Shown in pieces: positions 20,203-31,892 of a stretch of DNA of 64,000 nucleotides. Location of the stretch: contig CM041298.1 in NCBI GenBank assembly GCA_023052935.1, positions 23,178,692-23,242,691 of the forward strand, in the 5' to 3' direction. Position 1 is the first letter of the stretch. The number at the start of each line of letters is the position of its first letter. The position numbers and the translations under genes are program-made. The notes under the pieces are model-generated. The model was given only the letters and a program-made list of their open reading frames with translations, was not told the origin of the DNA and did not search any database. This stretch comes from Piezodorus guildinii. Lineage: Eukaryota > Arthropoda > Insecta > Hemiptera > Pentatomidae.

Positions 20203-20359
20203 TTGGATCGTTGTTGATCAAGCAAGGCTTGAAACTAGTGAGTTAGAGTGGGAATGGAGTAAGTCATGAAAGGATTGATACCTGGTTGGCGCCAAGTCAG
20301 CAACATAGGGAACGTTAAGGTCTTTATGGATGAGTTTATTTGTGACAAAATAAGAAGCA

Positions 20360-20757
20360 TTAAGGATTTTTATTGCAAGGATTGGATACGGGAAGAATTT
20401 GATGATTTAGTAGAGTTTCAAAGCTTGATGGTTTAGTAGAACCCCAAATCTCTACTTCGTAAGTCCATATTGGTCTTATGATAGTCATGTAAATGAGTTT
20501 TCTGCACTTTATGAGTCTTTTAAGTGGAAGGTTTGAGCGTTTGTCCAGTAAGTGTTGAAGTAGTCGAAAACGTCGAGCAGTTTCTTGTCTTTTCAGTCTT
20601 ATATGAGGGTTCCAAGTAAGACGTTTGTCCAGGTGCAGTCCTAGGTATCGGATCTGTTCAAACGGGACAAGAGGAGTGTTATTTAAGGATACTGTTGGGC
20701 AGGATGTCATAGGATTACGACGAAGGGTAAAGGTTATTTGGTGAGATTATTGGAATT
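20360..20757 (-). pseudogene. Jockey-clade RT C-terminus, array unit 2
   Basis: Carries the same residues as unit 1 (MTSCPTVSLNNTPLVPFEQI through WGSTKPSSFETLLN). One fewer T in a run near 20365 changes the last codons, and one fewer T near 20748 breaks the frame upstream. Such homopolymer differences between otherwise identical units could be real or sequencing errors. Confidence 0.75.
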
Positions 20758-20818
20758 TATTTCTCCAATTCTTACACCAGACACTGAATCAGAATGAGGG
20801 ATTGAAGAGTTTGGGAGA

Positions 20819-21212
20819 CAATTGAGACGTTGATTTCCAAAAGGTACTATATCCATTCTAGGAAATTTTACAGGAAGCGCGAAAATCTCTCATTACTGTA
20901 TTATTAAACTAGCTAATTTGGGTCTTTTTGCCTTAAAATTTAGAATTATTTTTTTACTATAATAATAACATCATATTAAAGTTATGAAATGAATTTTTTT
21001 AGAATGATTTGGAACGAAAATAAATGCGTTATTAGTACTTTTAGAAAATTACCGCATTTCTAAATCGCGTTTTTTAAGGACTTGAGAATTCATTAGATAA
21101 CATCAAATAGAATATTTAGATAAAACTAAATGATGAGAATACAAATATGTAAAAAAAAACGATTTCGTAAAAAATGTCCTTTAGTACCTTTTGGAAATCA
21201 ACGTCTTAATTG
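20819..21212. mobile_element. MITE-like block, array unit 2
   Basis: Nearly identical to 19810-20202, with the same inverted ends. Confidence 0.7.
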
Positions 21213-22579
21213 TTGGATCGTTGTTGATCAAGCAAGGCTTGAAACTAGTGAGTTAGAGTGGGAATGGAGTAAGTCATGAAAGGATTGATACCTGGTTGGC
21301 GCCAAGTCAGCAACATAGGGAACGTTAAGGTCTTTATGGATGAGTTTATTTGTGACAAAATAAGAAGCATTAAGGATTTAATTTTATTGCAAGATTGGAT
21401 ACGGGAAGAATTTGATGGTTTATAGAGTAGAGCCCCAAATCTCTACTTCGTAAGTCCATATTGGTCTTATAGTATGTAAAAGTTGATGACTTTAAGTCTT
21501 TTTAAATTTGGAAGGTTTGAGCGTTTGCCAGTAAGTGTTTAAGTAGTCGAAAAACGTCGAAGTTTGTCTTTTTCATAGGTTCCAGTAAGACGTTTTCCAG
21601 GTGCAGTCCTAGTATCGGATCTGTTCAACGGGACAGAGAGTTTTTTATATGATAAATTAGTATTTCAATTTGTAATCTGAGGGCTTTAGGATTATTAAAT
21701 TACTCAAATAGGGTAAGGTTATGGTATGCTGTAAAATTCATGGAATTTTTCTCTCCAGATTTTACACCACGACCAACTAATCGGCATGTGCGAATTAAAG
21801 AGTTATAGAAATTTGATTTTGATTTAAAGATAATTTGTCAGTAAATATTTGAAGATGGAAAGTCTCGAAAGTACTCTCATTGGACATGTATATATTTAAA
21901 AATACTAAAATCCTTTTTTAATATTTAGATTATTTTTTCATAATAATAACATAACAATTTAAATTATTGATAATGAATTTTATTATGAGAATATTGGCAA
22001 TCATTAAATAAATAACGAATTAGTCTAAAAATAGTAACCTGCATTTCGTAAATCAACGTTTAATGATTGAGAATTCTGTGATAACTCAATAGACTATTGA
22101 GTTTGAAGTGAGAGAATACAAATAATGAAAATTGAATCTGGTTCGTAACAAGTCCAGTAACTAGGGGAAATCAAGTCTTAATGTGATGATTGTTTTTGAC
22201 AAAATAAGCATGTTGTAGTGATTTAATCGAATGATAATTTATTGATAGGTGCCCAAATTTCTGGAAGTTAATTTTTTGATGTTTTTTTAGAGTAACAAAC
22301 AAGAAGCATTAATTTGTAAGGATTCTCTTATATCAAGATTATAGAAGAATTTTTGATGGTTTTAGAGTAGCTTACTTGAAGGTATATCGAGCTTAAAGTG
22401 CATGTTAATTTTAAGTAGCAGTAAAATTCTGAGGTTTAGTATATGTTTTAATTACAATTTTTGGTTCCACGTAAGTACGTTTTTTCAGGTGCAGTCATTT
22501 AGTATCGGATCTGTTCAAACCGGGACAAGAGGATTATGTTTTTTTAATATTGATATTTAATTAGTTATTATACAATTTT

Positions 22580-22735
22580 TGAATCCCAGTCCCGACGAGG
22601 CTTTAATAAGGATATAATTAAATTCACTTTAAAAATAGCGTAAGGAGTGATGGCCCTACTCTGTAAAATCTCATCGTGAATCTCCCAGGAGATTACACCG
22701 AGGCAAGGGCCTACACGGCTGTTCGCCAATGAAAA
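22580..22735 (+). repeat. Family A SINE body, unusually degraded
   Basis: GAGTGATGGCCCTACTC, CCAGGAGATTACACCG and GGGCCTACACGGC keep the family A order but with many small deletions, in the same style as the neighbouring degraded array. Confidence 0.65.
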
Positions 22736-23311
22736 GAAAAAATATAGAAAATTTATTTTTGATTATAAATGATATTTGTCATTGTATTATAGTGATTCCT
22801 GAAGATGGAAAAGGTCTCCGAAACGTTGACTCTCGATTGGACTTCATTAAATATAAACTTTTAAGGAAGATAAAGGAAACCATATATTATTCATTATCAA
22901 TATTTTTTCTTCAATAAGTATATTTTTTGTATCAATAAATACAATTTTAAATTTTATTTGTATATCTATGTATTTTATTACTGAAAATTTGTTCAATCAA
23001 TTATAAATTAAAATAAAAAAACTTGCAATTTAGCCCAAAAAAGAGCTAAACGTGCAATTCGTTCAATATAAAATTTTATATATAATTCCCTAGTCGATTA
23101 AACGATAGCTGTTGGGTTTGAAGCTGAGACACGAAACAAATAGAACGTGCAAAATCATGGAAATCTGTTCTCTACACATCATGTATACTCACGGCGTGAA
23201 TTAATTCATTATAACTAATTGTGAATATTTAAGAATTTATTTGTAAAACATATAATTAAACATTGTTTTATGAATTTTAATCTATTACTGAATAATTTAT
23301 GTCATAAGGTC
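22736..23311. other. AT-rich spacer; hammerhead-like core at 22799-22830
   Basis: CTGAAGA (22799-22805), a short hairpin GGA...TCC, then CGAAACGTTGAC. The flanks do not pair convincingly. The rest is AT-rich and unremarkable. Confidence 0.35.
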
Positions 23312-23316
23312 CCAAT

Positions 23317-23321
<5 letters not shown>

Positions 23322-23373
<52 letters not shown>

Positions 23374-23459
23374 GAATATATTACAATTTGTTACAAAATG
23401 AACAATAATAATATTGATAAGAGACCACATTCATACTATATATACAGAAAATAATAATA
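23322..23459 (-). mobile_element. Very short LINE tail: 48-nt poly-A plus 90 bases, 10-bp TSD
   Basis: CCAATTATTT flanks at 23312-23321 and 23460-23469. The T-run 23322-23369 is the poly-A tail. The remaining sequence (TTACAATTTGTTACAAAATG, CATTCATACTATATATACAG) resembles the LINE 3' ends at 33600 and 54430 only loosely. Confidence 0.7.
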
Positions 23460-23469
23460 CCAATTATTT

Positions 23470-24479
23470 CTAATGGATTTTATTGATGTAGGCTTGACGT
23501 TAAAGGTGGAATCAGAAACAACAGGCTTTTAATTTTAAATAGACAAGTACAAATAATCTGGAGTGTTATTTGAAATAATATTAATATAATAATTACAAAT
23601 TTAATTGGAATATAAATATAATTTATTGTAGGAATTATTTATAAAATACAGGAATCGTTAAAAAATATTTAAAAGTAGCTTCGTGTTTTAATTTTTAAAA
23701 GAATTTAAATGTATTTTTACTCGTGAATATTTTAGAAAGCCAGGCTTTGGACTGTGTTTCAAAGGTCAAATCTGATCGAAGCGCTTTACGATTTCAAGAG
23801 TGATTAAAAATTAGATATCTGCTCTCTTTTCATTCTTGTATACGTACATTTCTAATTTCATCTGATTTAACGTAAGTAATTAATTAGTGCATGTATTGCT
23901 TAATTAAAAGATAAATCAAATTTATTATATTTCAACTAGATTTTTTCCATTGTCAGGTAAATAGGGGGTCTACTTAAACCTTGGCTGTGGTATATCCTTT
24001 GGCACACCCAACATCAATAAAGCGGGTACCTGGAAATTAGGAGAAAAGCTAACACCTAAGCATTATCTAGGGTCTCACCTCCAATCACCTCCTTGCACGG
24101 CCGTTAGCGAATATCAACAAGTATTCAGCCTATTGGGTTGCTGAGAAAAAAGTTTTTTTGAAGGTTTTTTAAATACTATTTATTTTTAGTAAAATAAAAA
24201 ATTAAAACATTAAAAATAAAATAAATTGAATAGTACATTGAATAGTCCAACAGTATATCGTAAATTGTTTAATAATTTTAAGTCGTTTATGAACATTTTA
24301 AAAATAATGAAATGAATAGCCACACAGCCACGGGTTTCTCGTATTATTGTATCATTTCTACATAAATAATATAATAATCTATGGCAAAAGTCGCGGTTAA
24401 ATAAACCTGGATAGTCCAAAATTTGGACTCAAATTTTAAAATAATTTATTTATTAAATCAAATTTCACTCATTTTTACA
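23470..24479. other. AT-rich spacer, nothing recognised
   Basis: A balanced patch at about 23960-24130 (CACACCCAACATCAATAAAG, CACCTCCTTGCACGGCC) has no match elsewhere in the window. No coding signal is seen. Confidence 0.4.
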
Positions 24480-24625
24480 GTGCTAGTAGAAATGGAGGAG
24501 TTAACCTGCGGCAATTGAGTAGAAGTACAATAACAAACATTAATTGACTAAACCAAAAAGCATTAGGGAATACATACATACCCGATATATAAACGGCGCG
24601 TAAAAACAAAATTTAATTATATAAT

Positions 24626-25731
24626 TATACCCTATCCTAGAATCATATCATATAATCCCAGACCACCAGTTCGGATTCCGAACTTCCCACTCCACCATCC
24701 AGCAATGTCACCGTGTGGTGGATGTTGTCTCTTCTGCATTGGAGCGCGGATTGTACTGCACTGGGGCCTTTCTCGACGTTGAACAGGCCTTTGACCGAGT
24801 TTGGCACCCGGGTCTGTTGTACAAACTCCGTAAATTCCTTCCTCCTACATACTTCCTAATCATCCAGTCCTACCTCTCTGAAAGATCCTTTAAAATAAAC
24901 CACAATAGTTCCTATTCATCTCTCTTCACCCAGTCTGCTGGGGTTCCTCAAGGCAGTATTCTAGGACCCATTCTTTATACAGTATATACAGCTGATATCC
25001 CAACCCATCCTAACACATTCCTTTCTACCTATGCCAATGACACTTGCGTGTTATCGGTTAATAACGATCCTACAATAGCCTCTCAAACTCTCCAATCCCA
25101 CATCAGAGACCTTGAGGTATGGTGTCAGAATTGGAGAATTAAAATCAATTCCAATAAATCCCAACAAATTACCTTTACCCTTCGTCGGAAACCTTTGACA
25201 TCCTGCCCTACAGTGTCCTTTAATGATATTCCGCTTGTCCCGGTTGAACAGATCCGATATTTAGGACTCCTGCTTGACAAACGACTTACATGGAATCCGC
25301 ATACAAGACTGAAGAGACAAGAAACTGCACGAAGATTTCGGCTACTCCAACACTTACTGGACAGACGCTCTAACCTTTCACTTAACTACAAAAGACTCAT
25401 TTACATGACCATCTGTAAATGGCCTATCTGGACCTACGGAGTAGAACTTTGGGGCTCTACTAAACCATCAAACTCTTCCCGTATCCAATCCTTACAATCC
25501 AAAATCCTTCGCAAAATCCTTAACGCTCCTTGCTTTGTCACGAATAAAATCATCCACAATGATCTTAATGTTCCATATGTTGCTGATTTGGCCCGTACCA
25601 GGTATCACACCTTCCATGAAAAACTCCACTCCCACTCTAATCCATTAGTTTCAATCCTTGCTTCCTCTTCCATTCCTGATAATCCTCCGAGGCGTCTGAA
25701 AAGAAGATGGTCTCGAGACCTTCTTGTTTAG
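24626..25731 (+). pseudogene. Jockey J1 reverse transcriptase, catalytic YADD changed to YAND
   Basis: The frame is open from the truncation point to the stop at 25731. It carries IIPDHQFGFRTSHSTIQQ, FLDVEQAFDRVWHPGLLYKL (catalytic Asp kept), QSAGVPQGSILGPILYTVY, then STYANDTCVL where the family has YADD. It continues RYLGLLLDKRLTWNPHTRLK, YGVELWGSTKPSNSSRIQSL and NDLNVPYVADLARTRYH. The second catalytic Asp of the box is Asn, and an insertion gives ICKWPIW for IIRPIW, so this protein should be dead. The endonuclease and N-terminal RT part are lost by truncation. It shows the fullest J1 sequence in the window. Confidence 0.88.
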
Positions 25732-25872
25732 ACTCACTACCAAAGAGTGCTGTCAATGGGCAGTTTCTCTTCATGTTCATTCCATGTGTTATAACATTAC
25801 AGCATATTTACTTGATGTATTTTTTGTACAGTTGTAAATTTCAATAAAAATAAATAAAAAAATAAAAAAAAA
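24626..25872 (+). mobile_element. 5'-truncated Jockey-clade LINE (subfamily J1) with TSD
   Basis: TATATAAT is repeated at 24618-24625 and 25873-25880. The uninterrupted family 3 copy shows AATTATATAATACCT at the corresponding place (near 31016), confirming the insertion point. After the stop a 3' UTR with TTGTACAGTTGTAAATTTC, AATAAA and an A-rich tail ends the element. Confidence 0.85.
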
Positions 25873-26239
25873 TATATAATACTTAAAGATTATTAAAAAA
25901 AAAAATACAAACAATAACTCATCATTCATAAAAAGCAAGAACATCAAAATGAATGAAGTAGGCTTTAAGGATGACATGCCTATAGAAAATTTTAATTTAA
26001 CATTAATAATTCAGCGATTTATTCCTCACTGAGAGATTTCCTCCATTCACATCTTAACATTGTAGTAATACTTTGAATACTTTGGAGGATTTTTGTGAGA
26101 ATATTGTGGAGGAATATTATTTTAAACAATAGCTGTTGAATAACTAAGACAATAAATAAATAAGTCTGGTGTATTTAATTAATAAATGAAAAATACAAAC
26201 TTAAAAGACTTTTTTGTGTGCTAAAAAACGTGAGTGTGT

Positions 26240-26592
26240 AGTAAGTCCAACTAAAAAACGATAAATTGTATAAAACTGAAATTTCATAATTAAAAAGCGT
26301 AGATGGTTTGAATGTTACGGCATATTTTTCATCAAAATTGGCAAGCCAGAAGAGCCACTTTATACCGTGCATTTCCTATTTTTTTATAATTTCCTTGGAA
26401 ACGGATTAAACGATTCTGATTAAACTCGCTATATCGGTGTGAAATTTAATAGGCTTTGATATCATGTAGGTTTCATTCTGATTGAAATATTCGGGCATGG
26501 TTAAATACTGAATTTTTCAATTTTCATTCTCTAAAATACGTTGAACTCGGTGGATTACAAAAACTTAACGATATCATTTTATTAGTATTGAT
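26240..26592 (+). repeat. Family 1, partial diverged copy
   Basis: AGAAGAGCCACTTTATACCG and the following family landmarks (TATATCGGTGTGAAATTTAA, GTAGGTTTCATTCTGATTG) read in plus orientation up to the next copy. Confidence 0.65.
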
Positions 26593-27452
26593 AAAAATCT
26601 GGTGCGGGCAACACACGACTTTAACTTACCTCCGTTTTAACAACTTACAGTTAAAGATAACAATTAGTGAAACTACTAAAGAATTAATTAAATTGAATTT
26701 CTGTAGAAACTGTGTTTTATTAAAAAATCAATTATATTATCATCTAAAATAATCAGTTAGTGTTTATCGGCTTTTCATCACTCTTTATTAACTTTTACAA
26801 GCATGTGTATTTCATAATATATTTTTTTTTTAAATCTTTAGCTCTCCAACGGTATATTACACATGTATATTACTGTTCTTATGTTTAAAAACATAAAATA
26901 GCAGTAAAAAAAAATCCATTTCAGTTTTTTACTTTAATTGGGTATCGAATTCATTTAGTTAATATATTTACCTGTTTTTAATCAGTGGTAACAAAAAAAA
27001 ATGGTTATTTTTATAGAATCTACAAAATTAAAGGTACTTTAGGGGACAAAAATTTAAAATTTCGGCATTTAAGCCCTGTCGAACTGTTTTAATCAGAATG
27101 AAACCTATATTATATTAAGGCCCATTCAATTTCACATCGATATAGCGAGTTTAAACAATCTTCGGAACTGTTTTCGAGAAAATCGAAAAAAAGTGCAAAA
27201 TGCATGGTATAAAGTGACTCTATTGGTAAGGTGATTTTGATGAAAAAGATCTTGTAACGTCTCGTATAGTTGTCTTTATTATGAAATTTCAGTTTCATAG
27301 GACTTACCGTTTTTGCCTGGGAGTTACCACACACACATAGACCTTTTTGCGGGACTCAGGGGACCCCAAAATGTGTATTTCCATTGAAAACTGGAATTCG
27401 AAAATTTTCACGATCCCAATTTACTATATATAGTAAGTGAAAGTAAAAAAAA
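26593..27452 (-). repeat. Family 1, near-complete copy
   Basis: Both ends are intact (CTGGTGCGGGCAACACACGA on the left, ATAGTAAGTGAAAGTAAAA on the right). A short CACACACA tract lies at 27330-27337. Confidence 0.85.
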
Positions 27453-27459
27453 GCAAGCA

Positions 27460-27691
27460 AATATACACGATGAACGAATTATATAACCAACCAGAGGAGA
27501 AAAGGGAAAACATGTAGTTTAGGTAATTTTTTTTTTCTTGTTTCTAAATCTAAGAATATTAGTATCTATAATATACCGTTGAAAAGCTGAAGATTTTAGA
27601 AAGAATGTTATCCTACCTAAAAAGTTGTAAAAGGTAATTTTAAGTGACAAGTAGGACATAAACCTCTGTGATTATTTTACATTATTTAATC
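27460..27691 (+). repeat. Family 1, partial copy
   Basis: Plus-oriented piece with AATATACCGTTGAAAAGCTG and AACCAACCAGAGGAG. It lies between two minus-oriented copies. Confidence 0.55.
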
Positions 27692-28571
27692 TAAAAAATC
27701 TGGTGCGGGCAACACACGACTTTCACTTACCTCATTTTTAAAATCAATGAAAGAATTTTCAAATACAGTTAGAGATAAAAATACGTGAAACTATTAAAGA
27801 ATTAATCAAATTGAATTTATATAGAAACATGTGTTTTATTAAAAAATGTATTATATTATTATCTAAAATAATCAGTTAGTTTTATGTTCGTTTCATCACT
27901 CTCTATGAACTTTTAAAAGCTTGAGTATAAGATAATATTTTTTTTCTAAAATTATTAGCTTTCCAACGGTATATTACTGCTCTTATGTTCAAAAACAAAA
28001 AATTTCATTAAAAATATATTTTTTCGGTTTTTTCTTTTAGTTAGGAATCGAATTCATTCAATTTATATATTCACCTGTTTTTCATCAGTGTTAACAAGAT
28101 AATATAGTTATTTTTATAGAATCAACAAAATTAAAGGTAGTTTAGAGAAAGAAAATTTAAAATATTGGCATTTAAGCCCTGTCAGACCATTTTTATCCAA
28201 ATTAAACCTAAATGATATTAAAGCCCATTAAATTCTACATCGATATAGAAAGTTTAATCAAAATCGTCGGAACCGTTTTCGAGAAAATCGAAAAAAGGTG
28301 CAAATTGCATGGTATAAAGTGCCTCTTCTGGTAAGCTCATTTTAATGAAAAAAGTTTGGTCACGTCTCGGTCACATAGTTGTCTTAAATATGAAATTTCA
28401 GTTTCATAGGACTTACCGTTAGGAGTTACCACACACACAGACCTTTTTGCGGGACTTGGTTATTTGGACTCAGGGGACCCTAAAACGTGTATTACCGTTG
28501 AAAACTGGAATTCGAAAATTTTCACGATCGCAATACTTCCCCTTACTATATATAGTAAGTGAAAGTAAAAA
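27692..28571 (-). repeat. Family 1, near-complete copy
   Basis: Both ends are intact. It keeps GCATTTAAGCCCTGTCAGAC and TTTCACGATCGCAATACTTC. Confidence 0.88.
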
Positions 28572-29189
28572 TATGTTACTAACGAAATTTAATATAATTA
28601 TTTACATATTCTTTCTTTAATATAATTATAAAACTTATTTAATCTTTTAAACTATATTTCACAGTTCTTAAATTAATTTTATTAAATGGAATTACGAAGT
28701 CGTGTGTTGTGAGCACCATATTTTTTCCAACTTTCAACCCTTATAAACATATTTCTATTATTTATCTTTAAATAATAAAATATAAAATCTAGGTTGGGAG
28801 AATAGAAAGGGGAAATAAGGCTGCTTTATTCGGTGAGGGGTTGGTTGTGACAGAGGATCGCTAAAGAATGCAGGCGGGAAATTCGTTACTCCTGCCCCCA
28901 ACCCTCTGAATTTTTCTACCCATGCATACATGAAAAACGCTTGTTCACAGTAAAAAAAAAAAAAATCTGGAATACAAAAATATGCTAACAGTCCTGTTTT
29001 CCTGCTCATCCGCCTTGAAAATGTATGTCATACAAAGCTCAGAGCTTGTAGACTCAAAGTAAGTAAGCGCCTGGAAGAGAAAAAGATTTATGCAGTAATT
29101 TTTCTTGTTTTTCCTAATTATTCCTCTGTGTCTGCCTCACTGAAAATCTACTTTATACATTTTATTTTTATATTTATGGCCTAAATAAT
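28572..29189. other. Spacer with one balanced-composition patch (28790-28935)
   Basis: The minus strand has an 83-codon frame through the patch with no recognised domain. The patch may be a piece of an unknown repeat. A family 1-like end fragment is near 28675-28730. Confidence 0.35.
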
Positions 29190-29336
29190 TATTTTAAAAA
29201 TGCCCAACTCTCGATTTTCTCTTACCTCCGTCGTTAAAATCATTATAAGATTTTTTTTAATACACAACATTAATTAACATTTAGAAAAAGATTAATTATA
29301 TAAAATTTTGAAAGAAACGTGTGTTTTGTTAAATAA

Positions 29337-30521
29337 TCTATACTAATATTATAAAGCTGAAGAGTTTGTTTGTTTGAATCTCAAAAACTACTGGTTCGAA
29401 TTGAAAAATTCTTTTTGTGTTGGATAGTCCATTTATCGAGGAAGGCTTTAGGCTATATAACATCACGCTGCGACTAATAGGAGTGCAGGGGAAAATCTGG
29501 GAAAAAACGGGAAAAATTTGGGAGAAATAAAAACCTCGCATCCTAATGATTCCAAATGATTTACCTTTTATTTTTAAATGATTCAATTTCCCGTTAATTT
29601 ATATTTTTCCGTAACAATTAATCACAGGGGTAAACATTTAAACACGTAGGAATAGATTTACGTCAAGATCGGGCTGCGGAGAAAATCAGTATGTTCTGCA
29701 ACAAGAAAATGAAACTCATTTAGGCCAAAGTACTTTAAAATATATTCTTTTAAATACTTTCTAATAGCAATCATAATAACAGAAATTGATGCAGACGAAG
29801 TCGCTTTAGAATGTATCAAAGAAAAGGTAACATGTACTAAAAAGGTTTAAATTTGGGTGATAAAATTCCGGTTCTGGGAAACGCCAATCATTCGGTACTG
29901 CTAGGGGAAGACACGGAAACTATACAACTAAATACAAGTGCATTAATAAAATCCGGTAAAGAAATAGGACTCGAAATAAATACCGAAAAGACAAAATATA
30001 TGATTTGTAGCAGAGACGGTGGCGATCTTGGTGATATTGATATATCAGGGTATACTTTTGAACACATAGAGAAATTTAAGTATTTAGGCTCAATGATAAC
30101 AAGAAAAAAATAAATGCAGGGGGAAATAAAGTCCTGGTTGAAGGCGGGAAATGCGTGTTATAATTCAGTTGCGAAATTACTTAGCTTCTGTCTAAAAACT
30201 TAAAGGTTAGAATTTTCAAAATTTATAGAATTTATAATATGGGAGTGATTCAGGTGTAAGGTTTTACCGACAAATATCATTAATTCATATTTAGGTTGTC
30301 AACGGTTTGTAACGATTATTTTTTCATATTAAGTGATTATGGGTATAACCACTTCTACTGGTTTGCTATTGTAAATTTGGCAAGAGGAAGTCAAGATCGG
30401 GCTTTAAATGATAACAAAGAGTAGCTGATAGTTGATATTTAATATAGCCAATCTTACCATAAACGCACATAAATTAATACGAAATGCAATATTCGCGAGC
30501 AAAGCTGCGTGTCACAGCTAG
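29337..30521 (+). mobile_element. Non-autonomous Helitron, 1185 bp, carrying an RTE fragment
   Basis: 5' end TCTATACTAATATTATAAAG at 29337. 3' end CTAG at 30518-30521, preceded by AGCTG(CGTGTCA)CAGCT, a terminal hairpin. Insertion is between A and T of family 1 (AAATAA/TCTATTATA) with no target duplication, as expected of Helitrons. No Rep/helicase frame, so it needs proteins from elsewhere. The word TCGC before 29798 and again near 30493 brackets the foreign interior. Confidence 0.85.
29801..30235 (+). pseudogene. RTE reverse transcriptase fragment inside the Helitron
   Basis: Translation shows MGDKIPVLGNANHSVLLGED, then ETIQLNTSALIKSGKEIGLE, YMICSRDGGDLGDIDISG and HIEKFKYLGSMITRKK, aligning with the RTE at 10612. 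The catalytic GYADDLVLLG is replaced by GNANHSVLLG, and a stop follows at 30111-30113. The fragment lacks the fingers and most of the palm. It is a captured or inserted piece, already decayed. Confidence 0.85.
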
Positions 30522-30839
30522 TCTATTATATTATTATTTACAACAACCTGGTAGTTTTATCTGCTTTTTATCACTCTCCTTTAACTTTTACATTTCTGTG
30601 TATAAGATACTACTTTTTCTAAAATCTTTACCTTTTCAATGGTATATTATACATTTATATTACTAATGTTATGTTCAAAAACTCAATAATTGCATAAAAA
30701 AAAAAAAAAAGTTTTGCTTTCTTTGTCTGTTAGTTGGATGTCGAATATGTTCAACATATAAATTTACTTGATTGTTTTGTTTTTTTTAACTTCTTGGTTC
30801 AAATCAAAATACAAACATTTTATATTGCAAGTAGAACTC

Positions 30840-31490
30840 ACTATCCCACTAAGGCGAGCCCGTGTGTGGTAAAGGAGTTCACCTGCGGCAATTCAATAAA
30901 AGTACAATAACAAACAGTAACACAGTACACAGTATGAAGCAGTAATTAACTAAGCTAAAAAGCTATAAGGAATACATATACAAGATATAAAATTAAGGCA
31001 TGCAAATACAAATTTGAATTATATAATACCTAATTAATACAAAAAAACAATTATAAGAAACTGTAAAACAGAACAGAGTAAAAAACAGCAATTGACTAAA
31101 CCAAAAGCAATAAAGAATACAAATTCATATATACAAGATATAAAATTAAGGTAATTAAATACAAGATTGAATTACATAATAAGCGATTATAAGGAAACAT
31201 TACATAGTACATAGTAAGAATCAGTAATTGGCAAAATCAAAAGGCTATAAAGAATACATATTCTTGTATGCAGGATAAATATCAGAATGAGTGACGCAGG
31301 CTGGCATTGAGGACATGTCTATAGCGGTAAGTAATTTGAATTCAATAATTCGGCAATTTTTTTGTTCACTGAGAGATTTCACTTATATTTTAGCATGGTA
31401 GTAATAATTTGAATACTTTAGAGAATTTGTGTGAGAAAATTGAAAATTTGGAGGAATATTATTGTAAAATTGTTGTCAATACATATAAGA
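30840..31490 (+). repeat. Repeat family 3, uninterrupted copy with internal tandem units
   Basis: Three related units of about 145 bases begin near 30939, 31086 and 31226 with CAGTAATT(A/G)-type starts and AAAGAATACA-type words. The unit is followed by the family 3 right part (GAATGAGTGACGCAGGC, CACTGAGAGATTTCAC). Class unknown. Confidence 0.65.
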
Positions 31491-31892
31491 TGATATGATT
31501 AACACTTTCTAATCTACAAAATTAAAGTTAGTGAAATGAAAATTGTTGACTGGGTGTATATATATATATAGAGAGAAGTTAGTTGAGAATGCAGTCAAAT
31601 TAACACACAATTAAGTAGAAACTTAATTCAATAATGCCGACGTTCGGCCTATATTTTAGGCCTTTTTCAGGAGAGAGAGCCCAAAACATTGACGATGGTT
31701 GATATGAACTTTTTTGTACCACTTAAGACCTAGTGTATGCACTCAATTTATGACGAGACATTTACGAGACACCCTGTATACTCTTAGTATAAGTATAAGT
31801 CTATAGCTGATTAAAAAATTTCATCATAGAATATGATGTTGTTGAACCCTTGTGTTGTGAGCTGATGCATTTTAAACTGCTGGAGGCCGAGA
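31491..31892. other. Spacer; hammerhead-like string on the minus strand (31625-31690)
   Basis: The minus strand reads CTGAAAAAGGCCTAAAATAT then AGGCCGAACGTCGGC: a core-like CTGA, a perfect GGCCT/AGGCC hairpin and a GTC. One A is missing from the GAAAC. A short TA run lies at 31555-31571. Confidence 0.35.

Larger units (their letters stand above)
19000..22560 (-). repeat. 1.01 kb tandem array: Jockey tail plus MITE-like unit, last units degraded
   Basis: The anchor AAACTAGTG occurs at 19221, 20232 and 21242, a period of 1010-1011. Each unit has a minus-strand Jockey RT C-terminus and a roughly 393-bp MITE-like block. Units one and two are nearly identical over their last 800 bases. In the third unit, from about 21361, short deletions and insertions become frequent. 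A fourth, barely readable unit ends near 22560 (GTATCGGATCTGTTCAAAC still visible). The array starts at a T-run (minus-strand poly-A tail) at about 19005-19020. Confidence 0.85.
24480..26160 (+). repeat. Repeat family 3 copy, split by a Jockey element
   Basis: GAGTTAACCTGCGGCAATTG and ACTAAACCAAAAAGCAT on the left, and AATGAATGAAGTAGGC, GGATGACATGCCTATAG and CACTGAGAGATTTCC on the right, occur in the same order at 30840-31490 without the Jockey insert. Confidence 0.75.
29190..30790 (-). repeat. Family 1 copy split by a Helitron
   Basis: Left part to 29336 (CTCTTACCTCCGTCG, GTGTTTTGTTAAATAA). Right part from 30522 (TCTATTATATTATTATTTAC, TTTCAATGGTATATTATAC). Removing the Helitron restores the family order found in other copies. 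Confidence 0.8.

Noticed and set aside
28758..29009. 83-codon minus-strand frame with a Pro-rich end
   Set aside because: No recognised domain; probably an unknown repeat patch.
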